Assembly (NCBI RefSeq): GCF_027625935.1
Contig: NZ_CP115300.1
Span: 310,001 to 374,000, forward strand
DNA length: 64,000 nucleotides
Source of the DNA: Streptomyces camelliae
GTDB lineage: Bacteria; Actinomycetota; Actinomycetes; Streptomycetales; Streptomycetaceae
Reading direction: 5' to 3'
Shown here: positions 54,179 to 62,231 of the stretch, piece by piece
Position numbering within the stretch: the first letter of the stretch is position 1
Layout: each line of letters begins with the position of its first letter
The notes under the pieces: model-generated
Database searches by the model: none
Told to the model about the DNA's origin: nothing
Seen by the model: the letters and a program-made list of their open reading frames with translations, nothing else
Program-made: the position numbers and the translations under genes

Positions 54179-57100
54179 TCAGGGCCCGGAGTGCACATGG
54201 GCGGCCCACAGGCTGGGAGTGCGGGGGAAGGCGGCACGGCACTCCCGGACGGCGTGGTGCAGGGCGACGGCGCTCCGCCCGGTGTCGAGGCCCGGGGAGT
54301 CGGCGGAGCGGCCCTCGCGCAGGCGGCGGTACAGGCTCCTGGCCACCCGGACGGCCACCGCGTCGTGCACCGGCCAGAGGGTTCCGATGGCGTGCGGGTA
54401 TCCGGCGATCAGGAACGCGGAGGTGATGTGGATGGACTCGTCCGCCAGCCGTTGCGCGCCCCGCGCGGTCTCGCAGGCCGACAGGACCGCGAGCCGCGCC
54501 CCCGGCAGGTCCAGCCGGGAGATCTGCCGTACCGTCAGCGGCGCTCGTTGATGGTCGTGGACGAGCAGGCGGGCGTTCGACGGATCGTCCGGATCGCTCA
54601 CCCCGTGGCAGGCGAAGTGCGCGTAAGGGTGCTCGGGCAGGGCCCGCACCACCCGGGCGAGTGTCGCGTCAGGGCCGGTGACCAGATCGCACGGCAGGAG
54701 TTTCGCCAGCTCCGCGACCTCCCGCCGGGCACCGTGCAACGGCCGCGCGCCTGGCGTCTCCGGCTGTGCCACTGCCAGCAGTCGGCCCGGTGGCACCGGC
54801 CCCGCGGCCCGCGCCCGGGCGTACGCCAGCGCGCGTACGGTCGGTGTGTAGGAGGAGATCACCCGGTCCAGGACGGCGCGGTGTCCGTCGTGATGGCCGG
54901 CCGCGTGCAACGGCAGCGCCGAGAGCGCGCCGCCCGGCGACCACCACAGCCGGGGCCAGTCGTCGCCGGACGGCGGGCCGAGCAGGCCGAGGCGGGCGAG
55001 AACGGGTTCGGCGACGTGGTCCCACGCCCAGCCCAGCACCTCGCCGAGCGTCCGCTGGGCCCGTTGTTCCCCAGCCGGGTCGGTGGCCGCCGTGAGGGCG
55101 TCGTCCAGCCGGGCCACCTGGTGGGCCACCGTCGCCGGGGTGACCTGCGGCAGCGGCACCACTTGCACTCCGTCCGGCCTCAGGACCAGCGCGTCGCTGC
55201 GATACCGGCTGCAGTACGCGAGCACCACCGGTCCTCTGTCGGCGCAGGCCAGCAGGCTGCCGAGGGCCGGTGCCGCGAGGAAGTCGGCGAAGCCGGGCAG
55301 GGTGCGGATGTGGGTGACGAGTCCTTCCCACTGGGCGGCCAGCCGGTGCCGTTCGTCGTCCTGCTGCTCCCCGTCCTGCTGCTCGTCCACCGCGTCCAGC
55401 TCGTCGATCCGGTCCCGTAACCGAAGGAAGAGCCCGGCCGCCTCCGGGTGGGCGCCGCGCAGGCGCTCCCAGTCGCCACGCAAGGCGATGGCCTGCCCGA
55501 GCAGCACGCCCCGGCCCTGCTCCAGCAGCAGAACGGCCCGTTCCGGCTCCCCGGCGTGGACGGCACACGCCGCCGCGTCGGCGGCCAGCCCGTGGACACC
55601 CGTGAGCCGGTGCTCCTGGTCGCTGCGCGCGAGCCGCCGCGTGACGCCGAACGGCAGCAGCTCCACGGCCAGCCGATATCCCCGCAGCGCCTCCTCCCAG
55701 CGGCCGGCGTCCGCCGCGGCCGCGCCCCAGTCGCGGGCCGCCCCGATCCGCCGGCCGGCCGGGAGGGCGGCGATCCGGGCGACCTGCCGGTAGGCATCCT
55801 CGGCCGCCAGCAGCACGCCCGGATCACCGGCGACGTCGTGCAGGGTGCGCAGGGCGCTCGCGTACGTCTGCAGATGGTTGGCGTGCTCGGCCTCGTTCTC
55901 GTCGGGCGCCCACACCGCCCGGCCGAGCGTGGTCACCGCCTGGTCCAGCACGGCCGGATCCTCCCGGGCTTCCGCCTTCGTGAGCAGCGCCTTGCCGAGG
56001 TTGTGCAGCAGCACGGGCAGACTCGGGTCGCCGTACGCCGTCGCGTCGACGGCCCGTGTCTGCAGCGCGATCCCCTCCTCCAGGTCGGCCGGGTCACCGG
56101 CCGCGCGGTACCGCTCGTACAGGGCGTTGGCGAGGTGGTTCGCCCGGCCGGTCCAGTGCGGGCTGTCCTCCGGGGTGCGGGCCAGCACCTCACGGGCTAC
56201 CGTGACGGCCTCGGCCGCCGCCGAGGTGTCCCCGGTCCGGTTGTACCAGGTCTGGAGGACCACCCCGAGGTTGGCCAGATGGCTCGTGGATTCCAGCGGC
56301 AGGTCGCAGGACCGGACGGACTGCCGGGCCAGCTCGGCGGCCTCGCGCAGGGCGGCGAGGTCCCCGGTCTGGTGGTAGCGCTCGCGCAGGGCGACCGCGA
56401 GGTTCGCCACCTGGGTGGAAACGGCGTTCGCCAGCAGGAAGGGCTGGTCGGGCCGGCCGTCGGCCAGGGCCTCCCGCAGCGCCTCGATGGCCTCGTCCAG
56501 CAAGGCCGCGTCGCCCGTCCGCTCTCCGAGCCGGTGCAGGGCGTTGCCCAGGCTGTTCAGTCTCAGCCGTCTGTCCCGGCCGCCTGGGGGTGTGTGCCGG
56601 ACCGCGGCGCGCAGCAGGTCCACCGCCTCGTGCAGCAGCGCCGTACCCCCGCCGTTCTCGGCGGCCAGCCTCAGTGCCACGCCCAGACTGGTCTGCGCGG
56701 TCAGCCGCGCCGGGGCGTCGGTCCGCCCTGGGGCCTCCGCCAGGGCCGTCCTGGTGACACGGAGCAGTTCGTCGACCGCGGACTCGTCGGGCGAGACCTC
56801 CACCCACGTGCGCAGCGCCGCACCGAGACCGTTCAGCACGGAAGCGCGGTACCGCGCCCCCGGCGGGCTCTCCGCCAGTGCCGCACGCCGCAGTTCGAGC
56901 CCTTCGATCAGAGTCTCCGGGTCTCCTGTCCGGTCGAAGGCGTGTTCGCGGGCCAGCGCGAGACCGTCCATGACCGACGGGCGTTCCGGGGCGCCGGGCG
57001 GGAGGTGGCTCAGCGAACCCCGGAACGCGCGCTCCGCCTCCGCCAGGTCGCACGGGTCGCCCGCGTGCTCGAACCGGATGACGAGCGCCTGGCCGAGGGA

Positions 57101-57529
57101 GTCCAGTGCCATCGCCCGGTTGTGGCTGCGGTCCGGCGGGACGGCCACGGTCCGGCGCAGCGCCCCGATCGCCCGGTCCAGGTCCTCCCGGCGCCGCTCG
57201 TCGTCGAAACGTCGGCCCAGCGCGACCCCGAGGAAGAGCAGGTCCTGCTCCGCCGCATCGTCCTCGGTCGTCGCCTCGCCGCACAGCGCGATCAGCTCGT
57301 CCCGGTCGTGGTCGTCGCTGAACGCCGACCAGCGGAGCCACAGGCCCACCCGCAGATTCGCCGAGGAGCTGCGACGGCCGCGTTCGTCCGGCGCCTCGCG
57401 CAGGGCGGCCCGGTACCACTCGACCGCCCGGTCCAGATCCCGGCGATCGTGCGTGCGCCACCAGTGGTCCAGGTGCGCGTTGGCCGCATCCGTCGGATCC
57501 GGCGAAGCGGTCCGCTCCTCGTACGACAT
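54179..57529 (-). CDS. TPR-CHAT (caspase-like) protease
   Basis: 1116 residues. Residues about 1-700 are helical TPR/SEL1-like repeats, with repeated RTGDxxxLxEA units (RTGDAALLDEAIEALREALA; QTGDLAALREAAELARQSVR). The C-terminal third is a CHAT domain with catalytic His975 in YAHFACHGVSDPDDPSNARL and Cys1019 in LAVLSACETARGAQRLADES, plus HITSAFLIAGYPHAIGTLWP, all typical. CHAT proteases are caspase/separase-like peptidases used in bacterial conflict and regulated death. The ATG at 57529 follows GGGGGG. Divergent from a small Cys protein and membrane protein. Confidence 0.95.
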   Translation of the reverse strand: MSYEERTASPDPTDAANAHLDHWWRTHDRRDLDRAVEWYRAALREAPDERGRRSSSANLRVGLWLRWSAFSDDHDRDELIALCGEATTEDDAAEQDLLFLGVALGRRFDDERRREDLDRAIGALRRTVAVPPDRSHNRAMALDSLGQALVIRFEHAGDPCDLAEAERAFRGSLSHLPPGAPERPSVMDGLALAREHAFDRTGDPETLIEGLELRRAALAESPPGARYRASVLNGLGAALRTWVEVSPDESAVDELLRVTRTALAEAPGRTDAPARLTAQTSLGVALRLAAENGGGTALLHEAVDLLRAAVRHTPPGGRDRRLRLNSLGNALHRLGERTGDAALLDEAIEALREALADGRPDQPFLLANAVSTQVANLAVALRERYHQTGDLAALREAAELARQSVRSCDLPLESTSHLANLGVVLQTWYNRTGDTSAAAEAVTVAREVLARTPEDSPHWTGRANHLANALYERYRAAGDPADLEEGIALQTRAVDATAYGDPSLPVLLHNLGKALLTKAEAREDPAVLDQAVTTLGRAVWAPDENEAEHANHLQTYASALRTLHDVAGDPGVLLAAEDAYRQVARIAALPAGRRIGAARDWGAAAADAGRWEEALRGYRLAVELLPFGVTRRLARSDQEHRLTGVHGLAADAAACAVHAGEPERAVLLLEQGRGVLLGQAIALRGDWERLRGAHPEAAGLFLRLRDRIDELDAVDEQQDGEQQDDERHRLAAQWEGLVTHIRTLPGFADFLAAPALGSLLACADRGPVVLAYCSRYRSDALVLRPDGVQVVPLPQVTPATVAHQVARLDDALTAATDPAGEQRAQRTLGEVLGWAWDHVAEPVLARLGLLGPPSGDDWPRLWWSPGGALSALPLHAAGHHDGHRAVLDRVISSYTPTVRALAYARARAAGPVPPGRLLAVAQPETPGARPLHGARREVAELAKLLPCDLVTGPDATLARVVRALPEHPYAHFACHGVSDPDDPSNARLLVHDHQRAPLTVRQISRLDLPGARLAVLSACETARGAQRLADESIHITSAFLIAGYPHAIGTLWPVHDAVAVRVARSLYRRLREGRSADSPGLDTGRSAVALHHAVRECRAAFPRTPSLWAAHVHSGP

Positions 57530-57625
57530 GTCCGGCCCCCCGTATGCCGTGATGACGCCTTACGATATCCAACTGCCCGCAACCGCACGGTCGTTATGCT
57601 GACCGCACAGCGGAGGGAGGCAGTG
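57530..57625. promoter_or_regulatory. Divergent promoter region of the CHAT module
   Basis: This 96-base gap drives both arms. TATGCT at 57595-57600 is a possible -10 for the plus genes. A TTGCGG hexamer on the minus strand is a possible -35 for the CHAT gene. No strong operator seen. Confidence 0.45.
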
Positions 57626-58030
57626 GTGGTGGAATCCGGACCGGGCCACGAGCGACTCGGGGAACTGTGCCGCAGGCTGACGGCGACGCCGGCCGAGCTG
57701 ACCGCGGACGCCCGTATGCGCGGACTCGTCGACCACATCCTCGCCGAGGTGCGCGCCAGCCGTCCGCCGGAGGAACTGGAGGACTCCTTCGACGAGGTGG
57801 AGGAGCTACTCCTCGCCGCCGGGCACAGCGCCGGCCTCGGCTCCTACCGGACCACCCCCGGCTCGTACGAGCGCCTCCCGGGCGCCGGCCACGGCCACCC
57901 GCCGCTGTATGTGCTCGCCTGCCCCCTGGGCCACTGCGCACGCGTCGAGGCGCCCGCCGCCGACGCAGACCGGCCGCCGCGATGCCGTGTCTTCGAGCAG
58001 CCGCTGCGCGAGATCACCCTGCGGCCGTGA
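57626..58030 (+). CDS. Small cysteine-motif protein, CHAT-module partner
   Basis: 134 residues from one of three adjacent in-frame GTG codons; 57626 is taken because AGGGAGG ends five bases upstream. N-terminal helical part (GPGHERLGELCRRLTATPAE; VRASRPPEELEDSFDEVEEL) then a C-terminal stretch YVLACPLGHCARVEAP...PPRCRVFEQPL whose three Cys and one His could bind zinc. Its stop overlaps the next start (GTGA). Family not known to me by function. Confidence 0.78.
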   Translation: MVESGPGHERLGELCRRLTATPAELTADARMRGLVDHILAEVRASRPPEELEDSFDEVEELLLAAGHSAGLGSYRTTPGSYERLPGAGHGHPPLYVLACPLGHCARVEAPAADADRPPRCRVFEQPLREITLRP

Positions 58031-58938
58031 CCGCCTTCCTCAACACGCTCGGCGGGCGGCTCGCCGAACGCTGGATGTCGCTGCTGGCGATCCCCGGTCT
58101 GATCTACCTGGCAGCGCTCGCCTGCGCCATCACCCTCGGCCAGCGCCACTGGAACGAACCCGGACGGCTGCGCGCCCGGCTCGACGCCCTGGCCGCCGCC
58201 CCGGGCGCCCACAGCCCGGGCGGCGTCGCGGTCGCCGCGATCGCCGTCCTGGCCGGTTCCGCGGCCGTCGGAGTCGGCGTCCAGGCGGTGGGCACGTGGT
58301 GGGAGAGGGCCTGGCTCACCGATACGCGCGGGCCCGTCACCCGTCGGCTGACGGCCCGTCGCCGACGCCGCTGGGAGGCCGCCGACAGCGCCTACCGCGC
58401 CGCCCTGGTGGCCGCCGGACGCGCCACGATCGCCGGCGCCGACGACGCCGGTCCGCTCACCGAGGCCGCCGAACGCCACTATGCCGCCCGCGCCCGCATC
58501 GCGTTCGCCGTGCCCCGCTACCCGTTCTGGGCCGGCGACCGCATCACCGCCCCCGAACACCGCGTCTGGCGCGCCTACCGCCTCAACCTCACCGCCGCCT
58601 GGCCCCACCTGTGGCTGCTCGCCCCGGACGGCACCCGCCAAGAACTCTCCACCGCGCGTACCGCCTTCACCTCGGCCTGCCGTCTGCACGCCTGGGCCGT
58701 CGCCTATCTCCTGCTCGGCGCCTGCTGGTGGCCCGCCGCGGTCATCGGCGTGCTGGCCGCCGCCACCGCGGTCCCCCGGGGCCGCTCCGCCGCCTCCGCC
58801 TTCGCCGACCTCGCCGAAGCACTGACCGACCTGCACGGCAAGGACCTCGCCCTGGCCCTCGGCATCCCGTGCGACAGCGGCCTCACCCAGGAGGTGGGCA
58901 CGGAGATGACGCGCGTGCTGAACAAGGGCGTCGCCTAG
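58027..58938 (+). CDS. Multi-pass membrane protein, CHAT-module partner
   Basis: 303 residues from GTG at 58027, overlapping the preceding stop. Membrane helices at about 18-37 (SLLAIPGLIYLAALACAITL), 66-88 and a hydrophobic hairpin at 222-249 (LLLGACWWPAAVIGVLAAAT); between them a basic cytoplasmic region (RRLTARRRRRWEAADSAYRA) and FAVPRYPFWAGDRITAPEHR, LNLTAAWPHLWLLAPD. It resembles a Streptomyces family sometimes mislabelled as a cell-wall protein. In this context it may be the membrane target or effector of the module. Its stop overlaps that of a toxin remnant on the other strand. Confidence 0.82.
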   Translation: MTAFLNTLGGRLAERWMSLLAIPGLIYLAALACAITLGQRHWNEPGRLRARLDALAAAPGAHSPGGVAVAAIAVLAGSAAVGVGVQAVGTWWERAWLTDTRGPVTRRLTARRRRRWEAADSAYRAALVAAGRATIAGADDAGPLTEAAERHYAARARIAFAVPRYPFWAGDRITAPEHRVWRAYRLNLTAAWPHLWLLAPDGTRQELSTARTAFTSACRLHAWAVAYLLLGACWWPAAVIGVLAAATAVPRGRSAASAFADLAEALTDLHGKDLALALGIPCDSGLTQEVGTEMTRVLNKGVA

Positions 58939-59165
58939 AGGTCTTGAACGGCGCGCAGGGCCCGGTCCACCCGGAGCATGGCCGCAGCGTCGACGGGGCC
59001 GAGGCGCTTTGCTCCCTCGAACCGGTTGACCCGTAGGTGCGTGATGCTGACGGCGACCGCGGTGCACGGGATCGGATCGCCGATCACCACTGACATGGCC
59101 GTGTCGCGGTACCGGCCGCTCTCGTGCAGCTTCCTGTCGGATGGGGCGATGCCGAACCGGCCCAC
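58935..59165 (-). pseudogene. PemK/MazF-like toxin C-terminal remnant
   Basis: The tail VAVSITHLRVNRFEGAKRLG PVDAAAMLRVDRALRAVQDL resembles the end of PemK/MazF endoribonuclease toxins. The region before it is unlike the family and there is no antitoxin gene. Identification rests on about 45 residues. Confidence 0.4.
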
Positions 59166-59252
59166 CCAGGGTGGCCGTTGGCTGTCCTACTCGGTCGGAC
59201 TGACATTCACCGGCTGTCCTCGCTGAGCCGTTCAGGCGGCCGGCCGAGCAGA

Positions 59253-59285
59253 GGCGCCCCCCGTCCTGGCTGGACGGGGGGTGCC
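59253..59285. terminator. Strong terminator hairpin
   Basis: GGCGCCCCCCGTC pairs with GACGGGGGGTGCC (one G-T pair) across a seven-base loop, 17 bases past the stop of the surface-protein gene. Confidence 0.8.
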
Positions 59286-59301
59286 TGCGCTGCTTCCTGG
59301 G

Positions 59302-60528
59302 TCAGGCCCGCGTGCGGCGGCGGCGCAGGCCCACGACGCCCAGTGCCCCGGCTCCGGCCAGGAGGAAGGCGCCGGCCGCCGCGGCGATCGTGGACGTCCC
59401 GCTGCTTCCGGTCTTGGCCAGCTGCGAGCTCGCCCCGGACGTGCCGGAGGTCGTGCCCGAGGTCGCGGACGGGGCCTCGGCCGAGGTGGACGGCGAGCCG
59501 GAGGGGGCCGGGGTCGCGGAGGCCGTCGGGCTCGGGACGGGCGTGCCCGGGTTGGATCCGGTGGAACCCGCCGCGAGCACCGTCAAGGTCGCGCGGTCTC
59601 CGCAGGAGGTGGTGCCGCGGAACGGTATCGACCCCTCGTTGACGAATACACAGGGCTGCACAGTGGCCTTCCCGGTGGGCGTGTCCTTGCGGTAGGTCAC
59701 CCGGACCTTGGCGACCGTGCTGCTGTGCGCGGCGAGGGAGGCGTCCTTGCCGATCACGTCGAACCCGTACACATCGGCCTCGGCGTTCGAGGTGAGGGGT
59801 TTGAGGGTCTTCCAGGTCCCGGAGCGCAGCACCTGCACGGAGGCGTACCTGTTGGTGATCAGCGTGTCCGTGACGTTCTCGTACCTCGACGCGGTGGGGT
59901 TGGTCACCGTGGCCTCGAAGCTGACGGCGGAGCCGCCGGCGGTCACGGTAGCAGGGACGCCGGACAGCCCGGTGCTGAGGCCGTCGACCTTGATGGTGTC
60001 GTCGTCGGTGCCGGTGGCTGCTCCGGAGGAGCCGTAGGAGACGAGAGTGGTCAGCTTCAGCCGCTGGGTGCCGCCGTTGCTGTCACCGTTGTGCGGGGTG
60101 CCCATGGGTACCCCGATCCGCAGCTGCACGGTGCGGGACCGGCCCGCGGCGAGCGGGAAGGTCTCGGGTATCTCGCCGGAGAACTTCTCGTCGGCGTACG
60201 TCAGCGGCACCGTCTTCCACGCCGTGCCGCTGAGCCGGTACTGCAGGCTGACGGCGTTCGACGGCAGGCCGGCTCCCCCGTCGATCCGGTAGATCAGCCG
60301 CGCCGACGAGGTGTCGTACGCGCCGGTGTTGGAGACCTTGGTGGTGAAGGCAACCGGCAGGCCGGCCAGTCCGACCTCCGCGGGCGCGGCGGTGGCGACC
60401 GCCAGCGTCGGCGGCTGCGGTTCGCCGGCGGAAGCGGTCGGCGCGAGGCCGAAGCCCGCGGCGGCCAGCAGCAGGGCCGTCCCCGACACCGTGACCGACG
60501 AACGGACCTTGTGTGCAAGCGTGTTCAA
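59302..60528 (-). CDS. Sortase-anchored cell-surface protein
   Basis: 408 residues. Signal peptide (VTVSGTALLLAAAGFGLAPT, cleavage near ASAGEP), two beta-sandwich repeats (ATAAPAEVGLAGLPVAFTTK; GVPATVTAGGSAVSFEATVT), a Ser/Thr/Pro stalk (TPVPSPTASATPAPSGSPST), then the class E-type sorting signal LAKTGSSG, a membrane helix (AAAAGAFLLAGAGALGVVGL) and RRRRTRA. It should be linked to the cell wall by sortase. Adhesion or aerial-growth role possible. No sortase gene in the window. Confidence 0.92.
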   Translation of the reverse strand: MNTLAHKVRSSVTVSGTALLLAAAGFGLAPTASAGEPQPPTLAVATAAPAEVGLAGLPVAFTTKVSNTGAYDTSSARLIYRIDGGAGLPSNAVSLQYRLSGTAWKTVPLTYADEKFSGEIPETFPLAAGRSRTVQLRIGVPMGTPHNGDSNGGTQRLKLTTLVSYGSSGAATGTDDDTIKVDGLSTGLSGVPATVTAGGSAVSFEATVTNPTASRYENVTDTLITNRYASVQVLRSGTWKTLKPLTSNAEADVYGFDVIGKDASLAAHSSTVAKVRVTYRKDTPTGKATVQPCVFVNEGSIPFRGTTSCGDRATLTVLAAGSTGSNPGTPVPSPTASATPAPSGSPSTSAEAPSATSGTTSGTSGASSQLAKTGSSGTSTIAAAAGAFLLAGAGALGVVGLRRRRTRA

Positions 60529-60643
60529 CGTATCCCCCCGGGTGCGTGTCGCGCAGTGTCGCCGCGCTCGGTGGCGGCGGGCAGTGTGCCGTCGTCACGC
60601 ACAGTTGGACCCAAGGGCCCGGCAGCCAGTTGTGCTCTGCCGT

Positions 60644-60659
60644 GTGACAGTTCTGTCAC
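60644..60659. promoter_or_regulatory. Palindrome upstream of surface-protein gene
   Basis: GTGACAG-TT-CTGTCAC is a perfect inverted repeat 116 bases before the start at 60528. It could be an operator. Confidence 0.45.
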
Positions 60660-60740
60660 CGAAGGAATCGAGCTTGCTGCGGCTGTCTCCGACAACCGAC
60701 GGACTGGCCTCGCGCTTTCGCGAGGTGAGCCGTCCGATAA

Positions 60741-60850
60741 TTGATCGAACCGCAGCTTGATCCCCTCCGCGGCCGCGTAGCCGAACACGTCGACCAGGGT
60801 CCGCGGCCGCAGGCCGGGCTGGTCGGGGACGGCGAAGCCGCGCTCGCCGA
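60741..60850 (-). pseudogene. IS5-type transposase scrap
   Basis: Reads VGERGFAVPDQPGLRPRTLV and DVFGYAAAEGIKLRFD, equivalent to the LADVFAYAQAEGVRLRWD region of the intact transposase at 29641. About 35 residues only. Confidence 0.65.
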
Positions 60851-61410
60851 CAGCGGGTGGCTCGCCGCTTGCGCGTACGACTACGACCTGCGGCGCCTGT
60901 TCACCTTTCTCGCTGCCGAGGGGATGACCTGACGGGAGTTCCGCGACCCGGACGCCTTGCACCTGCCGGCGTTCCTCAGGCGGGCGCCGTCGCGTCGACC
61001 CGCCCAGCAACTGGCCCTGACGATCGTGATCGGCGCCCCGCAGGCGCCGGGCAGCCTGCTGACGCGGCGACGGTGAACCGAATCCTGGCCGCCGTTTCCA
61101 ACTTCTACGACTGGACGGTGGTCGCCGAGGGGTACGACGGTGACTCGGCGATGCAGAAGCGGCTTGACCCGGCGCTCGCTCAGGTACCGGACCGGCACCA
61201 GCCGTTCGTGGGCCGCGCGAGCCCTCAGCAGCCGACGCGCCGCACGGTGTCGGTCAAGCAGCCGAGGCGGCTGCCGCGTCCGGTGGACGAGGCAGTGCTG
61301 GAGCAGCTCATCGGGAGTCTGAAGCGGCTGCGTGACCTGGCTGTGTTTCTGCTGATGCTGGACGGTGGGCTGCGGCCGGGCGAGGTGCTGTCGCCGCACC
61401 AACGTGACTC
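60851..61410 (+). pseudogene. Tyrosine recombinase/integrase, N-terminal part, broken
   Basis: Reads LAACAYDYDLRRLFTFLAAE, then an in-frame TGA near 60930, REFRDPDALHLPAFLRRAPS, and after a frameshift ATVNRILAAVSNFYDWTVVA, RLPRPVDEAVLEQLIGSLKR and LAVFLLMLDGGLRPGEVLS. This is the core-binding domain and the first catalytic Arg (GLRPGEV) region. The second Arg, His and catalytic Tyr are missing. It points to a former integrated element. Confidence 0.8.
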
Positions 61411-62231
61411 GCCGCCAGCAGGTTCGTCCAGCACACCCCGAGGCTCGGGACGGACCTGAACCTGGTCGACGGGCTGAACGAACGCCAGCAGCAACTCGGC
61501 TATCGCAGTGGCCGGTCTCCGCTGACCTGGGGAATCGCCCGCGTGTCAAGTAGCTCGCCGTCGTGCCTACGTCCCCCGGCTCGGTACGGAGTCGCTCCCG
61601 TGAACGTGCGTCGGAGCCCCGCCCGGGCTGGGGATGAACCGCGGGCACCCTCCCGCCCGGTAACCCCGTGAACCTGTTCAACGGGATCCCAGAAAACATG
61701 TCGACACCCGCGAACGCTAGGGTGACGGGCGCCTGGCGGTTGCCCGTCCAGGCAGCCGGGCTGTCGGCACAGGACCTCTTCGCACACGCGCGGGGGCTCT
61801 CGGCAGCTTCGGCCCAGCGCCCGACGACGACGTCGCCCTGCTCCTGCCGAGCGCGCCGACGTGGTGAGAGAAAGGTACGTGTGTTCCATGTGCAGCGCTC
61901 GCCAGCGCACTGGTATGACGCATGTCGCACCCAGGCCGCACCTTGGTGAAGTCCGTCCCGGGAGCCATCCCCTGCAGCAGACATCCACGGCCCGGACCGG
62001 CTCTGCTCGGCGTCGGCCGACGCCGGGGATGGTCCCGAGCGAGTTCCGCAACTCGTCCAGGCTGGATGTCGTCCTCTCCGCGCGGAAACGAGCGAGCGGC
62101 GTGGGTGGACGATTCCGTCTCGCAGTGATTCGGACTCAGCCGGCACACCTTGCGCGCACCACGGAGCTGGAGGAGAGGCTCTGCCTTCACGCCAGTGTGA
62201 CGTCGGCGACGGAACACGCCTGGGATCAACG
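61411..62231. other. Non-coding or decayed region before flavohemoglobin
   Basis: The first 140 bases have a coding-like scrap (LGTDLNLVDGLNERQQQLGY) that I do not recognise. From 61560 on no gene, repeat or hairpin of note was found; promoter of the flavohemoglobin gene is expected near 62150-62230. Confidence 0.45.

Noticed and set aside
55448..58030. An 860-codon plus-strand open frame spanning the CHAT gene
   Set aside because: It is the antisense shadow of the CHAT coding sequence; only its last 134 codons (from 57626) look like a protein.
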